Assembly: GCF_016862635.1 (NCBI RefSeq)
Contig: NZ_BONI01000002.1
Span: forward strand, 1-64,000
From: Catellatospora coxensis
GTDB taxonomy: Bacteria; Actinomycetota; Actinomycetes; Mycobacteriales; Micromonosporaceae
Length of the DNA stretch: 64,000 nt
Direction: 5' to 3'
Under the pieces are notes generated by a model, which saw nothing but the letters and a program-made list of their open reading frames with translations, was not told the origin of the DNA and made no database searches. Shown piece by piece: positions 32,931-40,694 of this stretch (within the stretch, counting starts at the first letter, position 1; every line of letters starts with the position of its first letter). A program made the position numbers and the translations under genes.

Positions 32931-33857
32931 CTACCTGTCCTTCCGCGTGCCACGCAGCTGGACGGCGTAGGCGACGATCATGGTGAGCACGCCCATGACG
33001 ATCGCGACGGTCGCGGAGTAGTTGTACTGCTGGCCGGAGAACGACAGCGAGTACGCGTACATGTTCGGGGTGAAGTACGTGGTGATCGCGTTGGGCGCGA
33101 GGCTCTGCAGGATGCTGGGCTCGTTGAAGAGCTGGAAGCTGCCGATGATCGAGAAGATGGTGGCGATGAGCAGCGCACCCTTGATCGCCGGGATCTTGAT
33201 CGACCGGATGACCTGGAGCTGGCTCGCGCCGTCGAGTTCGGCGGCCTCGTACAGCGACTTCGGCACGACCTGCAGCGCGCTGTAGAAGATCAGCATGTTG
33301 TAGCCGACGAACTCCCAGGTGACGATGTTGCCGATGGAGGCGAGCACCAGGTCCGGGGAGAGCGGGTCGGGCAGCATCACGCCGAGCGCGTCGTTGATGT
33401 TGCCGATCAGGCCGAACCGGGAGCCGTACATGAAGCCCCACATCAGCGTCGCCACCACGGCGGGCACGGCGTACGGCATGAACACCGCGACGCGGAAGAA
33501 CGCCTTGCCGTAGAGCCGGCCGCTGTCGATGGCCAGGGCGACCAGCAGCGCCAGGAACAGCATGATCGGCACCTGGACGAGCAGGAACAGGGTCACCCGC
33601 CAGGTCGCCGACCAGAACTGCGGGTCGGTGAAGGCCTGCTGGTAGTTCTCCAGGCCGACGAAGCTGGTCCCGCCGATCAGCCGGGTGCGGAACACGCTGA
33701 GGTAGAGCGCGTAGGCGATGGGCGCGACGAAGACGAACGCGAACACGGCCATGAACGGGCCGACGAACGCCCATCCCGTCCAGGACCGGCGGCGGCGCGG
33801 TGGTCTGGGGGCGGCTTGGCCGGTGCGCGAGATGGTCGGCGGGGCAAGCACCGTCAT
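32931..33857 (-). CDS. CUT1 ABC permease (MalF-type)
   Basis: 308 residues, six helices, first gene of the leftward operon. The EAA motif is SLYEAAELDGASQLQVIRSIKIPAIKG. The N-terminus begins MTVLAPPTISRTGQ with a basic stretch (PRPPRRRRSW) before helix 1. ATG 33857 has a strong AAGGAGGAGA site just upstream. The promoter region carries two LacI operators, so it is expected to be repressed by the divergent regulator. Confidence 0.93.
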   Translation of the reverse strand: MTVLAPPTISRTGQAAPRPPRRRRSWTGWAFVGPFMAVFAFVFVAPIAYALYLSVFRTRLIGGTSFVGLENYQQAFTDPQFWSATWRVTLFLLVQVPIMLFLALLVALAIDSGRLYGKAFFRVAVFMPYAVPAVVATLMWGFMYGSRFGLIGNINDALGVMLPDPLSPDLVLASIGNIVTWEFVGYNMLIFYSALQVVPKSLYEAAELDGASQLQVIRSIKIPAIKGALLIATIFSIIGSFQLFNEPSILQSLAPNAITTYFTPNMYAYSLSFSGQQYNYSATVAIVMGVLTMIVAYAVQLRGTRKDR

Positions 33858-33902
33858 GTCTCCTCCTTCCGGCAGATCCTCAAGAGTGGCTGGTCAGGCC
33901 AG

Positions 33903-33918
33903 ATGTTTACGCAAACAT
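33903..33918. promoter_or_regulatory. LacI-family operator 1
   Basis: ATGTTTACGCAAACAT, palindromic except for one pair, 46 bases upstream of the permease ATG. Sequence matches operator 2 at 14 or more of 16 positions. Confidence 0.75.
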
Positions 33919-33979
33919 AGCGCCGCTGCCGAATCACACCACATCTACACGAATAGGAGTGATTTCGTCACGCTGCGTA

Positions 33980-33995
33980 ATGTTTACGTAAACAT
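33980..33995. promoter_or_regulatory. LacI-family operator 2
   Basis: ATGTTTACGTAAACAT, a perfect 16-base palindrome with the central CG typical of LacI/GalR sites. Its start is 77 bases from that of operator 1, close to seven helical turns, which would allow a looped repressor tetramer. It lies about 110 bases before the regulator gene, so autoregulation is likely. Confidence 0.8.
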
Positions 33996-34105
33996 CAGCT
34001 CGGTGATAGTGTCACCGAGGCCAACGGCCGTCAAGAAGCGGTTTCGGATTCGTTACCCGGAGCACTCGACCGCCCCGGCGGAGCCGCGCGAAGGGAGCAC
34101 GGGAG

Positions 34106-35128
34106 ATGAGCCGCCCCAAGGCGACCCGGGTGTCGATGGCCGACGTGGCCAAGCTCGCCGGCGTCTCCTCGCAGACCGTCTCCCGCGTGGCCAACGGCCA
34201 CCCCAGCGTCGTCGGCAGCACCCGCCAGCAGGTCCTCGCCGCGATGAAGGAGCTGCACTACCGCCCCAACAGCGCCGCCCGCGCGCTCAAGAGCGGCCAG
34301 TTCCGCACCATCGGCGTGATCCTGTTCACCCTGTCCAGCACCGGCAACAGCCGCACCCTGGAGGCCATCGCCACCCACGCGGCGCTGCAGGGATACGCCA
34401 TCACGCTCATCCCCGTCGCCGTGCCCACCCAGGACAGCGTGCTCGGCGCGTTCACCCGGCTCGGCGAGCTCGCCGTCGACGGCGTGATCGTGATCATGGA
34501 GGTGCACCTGCTCGACGCGGCGACGGTGACCCTACCGCCGAACGTGCAGGTGGTCGTCGTCGACTCCGACGCCGGCGACCGGTATGCCGTCGTCGACACC
34601 GACCAGGCCGACGGCGCCCGCCAGGCCGTCGAGCACCTGCTGGAACTGGGCCACCGCACGGTGTGGCACGTCACCGGCCCCGAGGAGTCCTTCGCCGGCG
34701 AGCGGCGCACCCAGGCCTGGCGCGACACCCTCACCGCCGCCGGGCGCGAGATCCCGCCGCCGCTGCGCGGCGACTGGTCGGCCGAATCCGGCTACCGGGC
34801 CGGGCTCGCCCTGGCCGACGAACCCGGCTGCACCGCCGTCTTCGCGGCCAACGACCAGATGGCCCTCGGCGTGCTGCGCGCCATGCACGAGCGCGGCCGC
34901 GCCGTGCCCGCCGACGTCAGCGTCGTCGGCTTCGACGACATCCCCGACGCCACCTCCTTCATCCCGCCGCTGACCACGGTGCACCAGGACTTCGCCGAGG
35001 TCGGCCGCCGGTGCGTGGAGGGCATCCTGCGCCAGATCGACAGCGGCGAGACCGGGCCCGGCACCGCGCTGGTCCCCACCCGCCTGCAGGTGCGCAGCAG
35101 CACCGCCCCGCCGCCGCCCGGCCGGTGA
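34106..35128 (+). CDS. LacI-family repressor of the galactoside locus
   Basis: 340 residues. The N-terminal HTH reads VSMADVAKLAGVSSQTVSRV, followed by the hinge helix (RPNSAARALKSG). The effector-binding domain is periplasmic-binding-protein-like (TIGVILFTLSSTGNSRTLEAI, AVFAANDQMALGVLRA, DVSVVGFDDIPDATSFIPPLTTV). ATG 34106 follows GGGAG. Divergent from the transporter/GH42 operon and sharing with it two palindromic operators, so it is the local repressor. The inducer is presumably a galactoside. Confidence 0.92.
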   Translation: MSRPKATRVSMADVAKLAGVSSQTVSRVANGHPSVVGSTRQQVLAAMKELHYRPNSAARALKSGQFRTIGVILFTLSSTGNSRTLEAIATHAALQGYAITLIPVAVPTQDSVLGAFTRLGELAVDGVIVIMEVHLLDAATVTLPPNVQVVVVDSDAGDRYAVVDTDQADGARQAVEHLLELGHRTVWHVTGPEESFAGERRTQAWRDTLTAAGREIPPPLRGDWSAESGYRAGLALADEPGCTAVFAANDQMALGVLRAMHERGRAVPADVSVVGFDDIPDATSFIPPLTTVHQDFAEVGRRCVEGILRQIDSGETGPGTALVPTRLQVRSSTAPPPPGR

Positions 35129-35306
35129 TTCCGCCCATCGCCCGGATTGGCACCAACGCCGGGATGCCACCGGTTCGACCGGTGATTCTGCCGATGCCGG
35201 TCCCGTTAACATCGATGAAACTGACTCCACTGCTCGATCGACCAGCTTCCCGTCCCCCGCAGCACCGCTGCTGGGGAGCTGGTTCCTCACCGTCAGGAGT
35301 GGAACA

Positions 35307-36179
35307 GTGCAGCAATCCGTCTCGTCCCCCCGCCGGCGGCTCACCCGCCTGATCGCCACCGCCTTCGTCGCCACCGCTCTCGCCGGCGGAACCGCGCTCG
35401 GCGCCGCCGCACCGGCGTACGCCGACGAGATCGGCCAGGCGCCGACCTCGTCGAACATCACCGGCAACGGCAGCTTCTCCGTGTCGACCTACAACATCTC
35501 CAGCCTCGTCAGCGGCTTCGGCGGCGGCGTGGCGTACTACCCGAGCACCGCCGGCCGCTACCCGGTCGTCGCCGTGTCCCCGGGCTTCACCGCCCGCTGG
35601 TCCAGCATCAGCTGGATCGGGCCGCGCCTGGCCTCCTGGGGCTTCGTCGTGGTCGGCATCGAGACCAACAGCGTCTACGACCAGCCCGCCAGCCGCGGCA
35701 GCCAACTGCTCGCCGCGCTGAACTGGGCCGTGAACTCGGCCCCGAGCGCCATCACCTCCCGCGCCGACGGCAGCCGCCGCGGCGTGGCCGGCCACTCCAT
35801 GGGCGGCGGCGGCACCCTGGAGGCCCTCGCGGCCGACACCACCGGCAACGTCAAGGCCGGCGTGCCGCTCGCGCCGTGGAACTCCGACAAGACCTGGAAC
35901 AACGTCACCGAGCCCGTGCAGATCATCGGCGGCGAGAACGACTCGGTCGCCGGTGTCAGCTCGCACTCGATCCCGTTCTACAACTCCCTCGGCGGACAGA
36001 AGAGCTATGTCGAACTGAACGGCGCCAGCCACTTCTTCCCGCAGACCACCAACGCGACCACCTCGCGGGCGCTGGTCTCCTGGTTCAAGCGCTGGCTCAA
36101 CCAGGACTCCCGCTTCACGCCGTTCACCTGCGGCTACAGCGGCACGGCGATCTCGGACTTCCGCACCAACGCCTGCTGA
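35307..36179 (+). CDS. secreted polyester hydrolase / cutinase-like (PETase family)
   Basis: 290 residues. A long signal peptide (MQQSVSSPRRRLTRL, hydrophobic run, AAPAYA before DEIGQ) leads into an alpha/beta hydrolase of the bacterial cutinase/PET hydrolase family. The triad is S164 in GHSMGGGGT, D212 in GENDSVAG and H242 in GASHFFPQ. Substrate-cleft residues resemble actinobacterial cutinases: Trp in LAPWNSDKTW, His in VSSHSIPFYNS, Phe after the catalytic His. The oxyanion-loop aromatic is Phe (SPGFTARW) where Tyr is common. One C-terminal disulfide is likely (FTCGYSG, NAC). GTG 35307 has AGGAG 7 bases upstream. Natural substrates are probably cutin or other polyesters. Activity on synthetic polyester is only a possibility. 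Confidence 0.9.
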   Translation: MQQSVSSPRRRLTRLIATAFVATALAGGTALGAAAPAYADEIGQAPTSSNITGNGSFSVSTYNISSLVSGFGGGVAYYPSTAGRYPVVAVSPGFTARWSSISWIGPRLASWGFVVVGIETNSVYDQPASRGSQLLAALNWAVNSAPSAITSRADGSRRGVAGHSMGGGGTLEALAADTTGNVKAGVPLAPWNSDKTWNNVTEPVQIIGGENDSVAGVSSHSIPFYNSLGGQKSYVELNGASHFFPQTTNATTSRALVSWFKRWLNQDSRFTPFTCGYSGTAISDFRTNAC

Positions 36180-36190
36180 TCACCACTGAG

Positions 36191-36223
36191 CGGACGCGGC
36201 GGGGCTGGTCCCCGCCGCGTCCG
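36191..36223 (+). terminator. strong hairpin after polyester hydrolase
   Basis: Perfect 14-base arms CGGACGCGGCGGGG (36191-36204) and CCCCGCCGCGTCCG (36210-36223) with a 5-base loop, 11 bases after the stop. Confidence 0.85.
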
Positions 36224-36276
36224 CGTGTGCCGGCACGACCGGCCCGGCCGCCGCCACGGCGTATATCGTGGATCAG

Positions 36277-37161
36277 ATGCGGGTGACGACCTGGAACGTG
36301 AACTCGGTGAAGCAGCGGCTGCCCCGGCTGCTGCCCTGGCTGGACCAGCGGCGACCCGACGTGCTCTGCCTGCAGGAGACCAAGCTCGCCGACGCCGCCT
36401 TCGCCGAGCTGCTGAGCAAGGAGCTGGCCGACCGCGGCTACGAGTACGCCGCGCACGGCGAGGCGCGCTGGAACGGCGTGGCGATCCTGTCCCGGGTCGG
36501 GCTCGACGACGTCGTGACGGGCATCCCCGGCGGCCCCGGCTTCCCCCATCCCGAGGCGCGGGCCGTGTCGGCGACCTGCGGCGGGATCCGCGTGCACTCG
36601 GTGTACGTGCCCAACGGCCGCACCCCCGACTCCGACCACTACCAGTACAAACTCACCTGGCTCAAGGCCCTGCGCGACCTCGTCGCCACCGGACCCGACG
36701 CCGTGATCGTGGCCGGCGACATCAACATCGCCCCGGCCGACGCCGACGTGTTCGACCCCGAAGCGTTCGTCGGCCAGACCCACGTCACGGCCCCGGAACG
36801 GGCAGCCCTGGCCGAACTCCAGGCGGCCGGGCTGCACGACGTCGTACGCGACCACTGGCCCGACAAGCGCGTCTTCTCCTACTGGGACTACCGCGCCGGC
36901 ATGTTCCACCAGGACCTCGGCATGCGCATCGACCTGGTGCTGGCCGGCACACCGGTCGCCGAACGGGTCAAGGCCGCCTGGGTCGACCGGCACGCCCGCA
37001 AAGGCACCGGCCCCAGCGACCACGCCCCCGTCGTCGTCGATCTCGACGAGGCCCCGGACGGCGACATCGGGCCCGTCGTGCCGCCGCCGTCGGCACCGGC
37101 CGCCCGGCGCGGCAAGGCCCGTCTGCCCCAGGCCGCGCCGGCCACCCCGGACGACAAGTGA
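36277..37161 (+). CDS. xthA: exodeoxyribonuclease III
   Basis: 294 residues of the Exo III/APE endonuclease-exonuclease-phosphatase fold, acting at abasic sites in base-excision repair. Motifs: MRVTTWNVNSVKQRL (Asn), VLCLQETKL (metal-binding Glu), IVAGDINIAPADADV (catalytic Asp/Asn), RIDLVLAG and GPSDHAPVVVDL (catalytic His). A proline-rich tail of about 30 residues is extra. ATG 36277 is probably leaderless: TATCGT at 36264-36269 is 7 bases upstream and there is no Shine-Dalgarno. GTG 36268 would add three residues. The stop overlaps the DUF72 gene start (GTGA). Confidence 0.93.
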   Translation: MRVTTWNVNSVKQRLPRLLPWLDQRRPDVLCLQETKLADAAFAELLSKELADRGYEYAAHGEARWNGVAILSRVGLDDVVTGIPGGPGFPHPEARAVSATCGGIRVHSVYVPNGRTPDSDHYQYKLTWLKALRDLVATGPDAVIVAGDINIAPADADVFDPEAFVGQTHVTAPERAALAELQAAGLHDVVRDHWPDKRVFSYWDYRAGMFHQDLGMRIDLVLAGTPVAERVKAAWVDRHARKGTGPSDHAPVVVDLDEAPDGDIGPVVPPPSAPAARRGKARLPQAAPATPDDK

Positions 37162-38027
37162 ACGGCACGGGCGCCCCTGCCCTGCACGTGGGCTGCGCGA
37201 TGTGGAGCCTCAAGGCCTGGCAGGGGCGCTTCCTGCCGCATCCGGCCACGGCCGAGGAGCGGCTGCGGGCGTACGCCGGCTGGTGCAACGCGGTCGAAGG
37301 CAACACCACCTTCTACGCCACCCCGGCACGGGCCACCGTGGCCACCTGGGCGCAGCAGACCGACCCGGACTTCCGGTTCGTGGCCAAGCTGCCCAAACTG
37401 ATCACCCACGAACGCCGCCTCATCGGCGCCGACGCCGAGTTGCGCGCCTTCCTGGACGCCGTCGAACCGCTCGGCCCCCGTAACCACGCCGTCTGGCTGC
37501 AGCTGCCGAGCTCGTTCGGCCCCTCGGACGTGCCCGTGCTGGCCGCCTTCCTGCGCGGCCTGCCCGCCGGGCACCGGTACGCCGTCGAGGTCCGCCACCG
37601 CGCGTTCTTCGACGAGCAGCGCTCGGCGCGGCTGCTCGAGGACGTGCTCACCGCGGCGAACGCCGAATGGGTGCCGTTCGACACCCGCGTGCTCTTCCGG
37701 TCCCCGCCGACCAGCGACGCCGAGCGCGAAACGTGGACCAGGAAGCCCCGCATGCCGTACCGCTCGCGCGCGCTCACCGATCAGCCGATCATCCGCTACC
37801 TGGGCCGCGACGACACCGCCGCGACCGTCGAGGGCTGGCAGCCGTGGGTCGAGACGGTCACCGGCTGGCTGCGCGAGGGGCGCTCGCCGACCGTGTTCAT
37901 CCACACCCCCGACAACGCCGACGTGCCCGAGCTGTGCCGCCGCTTCCACGACGAGGTGCGGGCCAGGGTGCCGGAACTGCGTCCGCTGCCCGAGCCCGAG
38001 CCGGTCGAGCCGCTGACCCTGTTCTGA
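37158..38027 (+). CDS. DUF72 family protein
   Basis: 289 residues of a TIM-barrel family of unknown activity. Typical text: LHVGCAMWSLKAWQGRFLP, YAGWCNAVEGNTTFYATP, FRFVAKLPKLITH, HAVWLQLPSSFGPSDVPVL, YAVEVRHRAFFDE and SPTVFIHTPDNADVPELCRRF. GTG 37158 overlaps the exonuclease III stop by four bases, so the two are co-translated. That coupling hints at a role in DNA or nucleic-acid metabolism, but this is context only. The gene ends 6 bases before a convergent stop. Confidence 0.85.
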   Translation: MNGTGAPALHVGCAMWSLKAWQGRFLPHPATAEERLRAYAGWCNAVEGNTTFYATPARATVATWAQQTDPDFRFVAKLPKLITHERRLIGADAELRAFLDAVEPLGPRNHAVWLQLPSSFGPSDVPVLAAFLRGLPAGHRYAVEVRHRAFFDEQRSARLLEDVLTAANAEWVPFDTRVLFRSPPTSDAERETWTRKPRMPYRSRALTDQPIIRYLGRDDTAATVEGWQPWVETVTGWLREGRSPTVFIHTPDNADVPELCRRFHDEVRARVPELRPLPEPEPVEPLTLF

Positions 38028-38033
38028 GCCGCC

Positions 38034-39302
38034 TCAGCAGGCCTTCTTGTACGGCGGCGGCATCGGCGGGGCGTGGTCCGGGGCCACGTACGCGCCGATC
38101 AGCCGGAACACGGTGTCGCTGGAGTTCGGGTAGACGCCCTTGCAGTCGAACGCGCCGGGCAGGAACGTGGTGGCCACCGAGATGCCGACCTTCTCCTGGG
38201 GCAGGAACGCCTCCGTCGCGCTGTACCCGCCGACCAGCGGGTCCTGCAGGATCCAGTCGCCGGAGCGGACCACGCCCAGGCCGTAGTTGTACCCGACGAT
38301 CTGCTTGAAGCACGAGGGCGCGCAGTTGGCCTGCGCGTGCCCGAAGCCCAGCAGGTTCGGCTCGGTCATCGCCCGGTAGCTCGACTCCGACAGCAGCTTG
38401 CCCGTGCCGACCGCGATCGCGGTGGTCGCCATGTCGTCGATGGTCGACGTCTGGTTCGCGCCGACCGGGGTGCCCCAGTCGGAGTTCCAGTACGTCGCCT
38501 CCTCGTAGAACGCCGTCTTCGGCGGGACGCCCAGCGCCACACGCCGTTCCGAGCTGTACGAATGCAGCGCCGGCTCGGGCACGGCCCCGGTCTGGCTGCC
38601 GACGGTGCTCCGCAGCCCCATCGGCTCCATGACCTTCTCGCGCAGCAGCACGTCGAGCGGCCTGCCGCCGATCTTCGCCAGGATCTCACCGAGGATCATG
38701 AAGTTGGTGTGCGCGTAGCTCCAGTTCGTGCCCGGCGGGAACTGGATCGGCCGGGAGAACGCGTACTTGAGCCGCCGCTCGAACGTCCACGACTGGAACG
38801 GGTCGGCGTTGAAGGCCGCGTTCCAGCCCGGGTCGGTCTCGAAGTCCGGGTAACCCGTGGTCTGGTTCGTCAGCATCTTCAGGGTGACCTTGCCGGACTC
38901 GGGCAGCTCCGGCATCCACCGGTCGATGGTGTCGTCGAGGCCGGCCTTGCCCTCCTCCACGAACAGCAGCAGCAGCGTGCCGAGGTACGCGAAGACGACC
39001 GCGCCGTTGCGGAAGCGCATGTCCGTGGTGGCGGGCACCCCGTCGAGGGACTCGCCGAACGCCTGGGACGTCACGACCTGGTCGCCTCTGGTCACCTTGA
39101 CGATGACGGCCCGCAGCGACTGGTCCGCCATCGCCTTGCGCACGATGTCGGCGATGCCCTGCTCCTGCGGCGTCGGGGCCGACGGCGCCAGCGCCGCCGC
39201 CGACGTGTCCACGGGAACCGTGCACCCGCCCAGCAGGAGCAGCACGGCGGCGGCTCCGGCGACTGCGGCACGGCGGAAGTCCCCCGCCCTCGACCTGGTC
39301 AT
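38034..39302 (-). CDS. beta-lactamase-fold lipoprotein lacking SxxK
   Basis: 422 residues. It starts with a lipoprotein signal (AAVLLLLGGC, lipobox LGGC), so it is an outer-face lipoprotein. The body aligns with class C beta-lactamase/D-Ala-D-Ala carboxypeptidase-like serine hydrolases: ADIVRKAMADQSLRAVIVKV, FVEEGKAGLDDTIDRWMPELP, LKMLTNQTTGYPD and PPGTNWSYAHTNFMILGEIL. The catalytic SxxK expected after MRFRNG reads AVVF, so both nucleophile and base are absent. The YxN motif is YAH. It is probably a binding or scaffold pseudoenzyme. ATG 39302 looks leaderless (TACGAT 6 bases upstream). Extra cysteines near the C-terminus (NCAPSCF, DCKG, KKAC) may form disulfides. Confidence 0.75.
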   Translation of the reverse strand: MTRSRAGDFRRAAVAGAAAVLLLLGGCTVPVDTSAAALAPSAPTPQEQGIADIVRKAMADQSLRAVIVKVTRGDQVVTSQAFGESLDGVPATTDMRFRNGAVVFAYLGTLLLLFVEEGKAGLDDTIDRWMPELPESGKVTLKMLTNQTTGYPDFETDPGWNAAFNADPFQSWTFERRLKYAFSRPIQFPPGTNWSYAHTNFMILGEILAKIGGRPLDVLLREKVMEPMGLRSTVGSQTGAVPEPALHSYSSERRVALGVPPKTAFYEEATYWNSDWGTPVGANQTSTIDDMATTAIAVGTGKLLSESSYRAMTEPNLLGFGHAQANCAPSCFKQIVGYNYGLGVVRSGDWILQDPLVGGYSATEAFLPQEKVGISVATTFLPGAFDCKGVYPNSSDTVFRLIGAYVAPDHAPPMPPPYKKAC

Positions 39303-39482
39303 CCCCGGATCGTATCGGCACAAATCAACCGAACAGGCCGCAACCGACGAACAGGACCGGTCGCTGGCGGCCCGCTGCCCACATCGCCGTATCCGGGCAT
39401 GTCAGAGGGGTCATGTCTACTGATCACACCGGCTCGACCAGCGCGCCGGAGCGAACGGGCACGGAGGGGAAGCGCAACCGTC

Positions 39483-40568
39483 ATGGCCGATCTCAAGGAC
39501 CACATCGACGACGCCAGCATCACGCGGCTGGCCGCGGCCCTCGCCCGGGTGCACCCCGCGTTCCCCGCCGCGGACTTCCGGGCCGCCGCCGGCCGAGGGC
39601 TGGAACCGCTCGCGCTCAAGCAGCGCGTGTCGGCCGTGTCCGCGCAGCTCGCCCGGTTCCTGCCCGAGCCGTTCCCGCACGCCGCACGCGTGCTGCGTGA
39701 AGCCGTCGCGGCGAGCCCGCTGGACATGTGGAGCGGCTGGCCCGCCACCGACTACGTCGCCGCGCACGGCCTGGCCCACCCCGACGACGCCCTGGCCGCC
39801 CTCGCCGCGCTGACCCCGCACGCCACCGCCGAGTTCGCGATCCGCCCCTACCTGGCCGCGCACCCCGAACGCACCCTCGCCCAGCTGCACACCTGGGCCA
39901 CCGACCCCGACCAGCACCTGCGCCGGCTCGCCTCCGAAGGCTCCCGGCCCCGGCTGCCGTGGGCGTCCCGGGTGACGATGCTGGCCGACCCGCAGGTCAC
40001 CCTCCCGGTGCTCGACCGGCTGCACGACGACCCCGAGCTGTACGTGCGGCGCTCGGTCGCCAACCACCTCAACGACATCACCAAGGACCACCCCGACGTC
40101 GCCCTGGCCACGGCCCGGCGCTGGGCCGCGAGCGGCGGCGACGGCACCGCCTGGGTGATCCGCCACGCGCTGCGCTCGCTGGTCAAGCAGGGTCATCCCG
40201 AGGCGCTGGGGCTGCTCGGCTTCGACCACGGCGCGGACGTCACCGTCACCGGCCTGACCGTCACGCCCACCACGCTGCCGATCGGCGGGCAGGTCACCAT
40301 CGCGTTCACCCTCACCGCCGACACCGGCGTACGGGCCGCCGTCGACTACGTCGTGCACCACGCGGGCGCGCGCGGCCCCCGCGCCCCGAAGGTGTTCAAG
40401 CTGACCACGGCCGACATCGAACCCGGCCTCCCCCGCCAGGTCACCCGCCGCCACACCTTCCAGCACGTCAGCGTGCGACAGCTGTACCCGGGCCCGCACC
40501 GCATCGACATCCAGGTCAACGGCCGCGTCCTGGCCGGCGCCGAGATCACCCTTGAGGACGGCCACTGA
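39483..40568 (+). CDS. AlkD-like DNA alkylation repair (HEAT repeat) protein
   Basis: 361 residues. Helical HEAT-like repeats include WATDPDQHLRRLASEGSRPRLPWA, LHDDPELYVRRSVANHLNDITKDHPD and HALRSLVKQGHPEALGLLG. This text is typical of actinobacterial proteins annotated as DNA alkylation repair proteins related to AlkD. The last ~110 residues form a beta-rich domain (VTGLTVTPTTLPIGGQVTIAFTL) seen in the same family. Family glycosylases remove bulky or positively charged bases. The catalytic residues cannot be placed with certainty by eye. ATG 39483 has GGAGGG but 14 bases upstream, a long spacing. Confidence 0.75.
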   Translation: MADLKDHIDDASITRLAAALARVHPAFPAADFRAAAGRGLEPLALKQRVSAVSAQLARFLPEPFPHAARVLREAVAASPLDMWSGWPATDYVAAHGLAHPDDALAALAALTPHATAEFAIRPYLAAHPERTLAQLHTWATDPDQHLRRLASEGSRPRLPWASRVTMLADPQVTLPVLDRLHDDPELYVRRSVANHLNDITKDHPDVALATARRWAASGGDGTAWVIRHALRSLVKQGHPEALGLLGFDHGADVTVTGLTVTPTTLPIGGQVTIAFTLTADTGVRAAVDYVVHHAGARGPRAPKVFKLTTADIEPGLPRQVTRRHTFQHVSVRQLYPGPHRIDIQVNGRVLAGAEITLEDGH

Positions 40569-40602
40569 CCCGGCGCAGGCGCACCGGCCGGCGAACGGCG
40601 GG

Positions 40603-40665
40603 TGATCGCCGTTTCAGGTCAGGGCCTGCGGTCTGGCCACAGTTCCCGACCCGAAACGGCGATCA
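40603..40665. terminator. inverted repeat between convergent genes
   Basis: TGATCGCCGTTTC (40603-40615) is repeated exactly, inverted, at 40653-40665 with a 37-base loop, between the HEAT-protein stop and the convergent CU044_5270-type stop. Probably bidirectional termination. The long loop is unusual. Confidence 0.55.
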
Positions 40666-40694
40666 TCGAGCAGCAGCTGCCCGCCGCGTCGCCG

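Noticed and set aside
35169-35183. ACCGGTTCGACCGGT, resembling a tRNA T-arm
   Set aside because: It is only a small palindrome. No acceptor, D or anticodon stem can be built around it, so it is not a tRNA gene.
38034-39302. Calling the SxxK-less beta-lactamase-fold gene a pseudogene
   Set aside because: The frame is intact from lipoprotein signal to stop with good codon use, and the rest of the family motifs are kept. A pseudoenzyme is more likely than decay.
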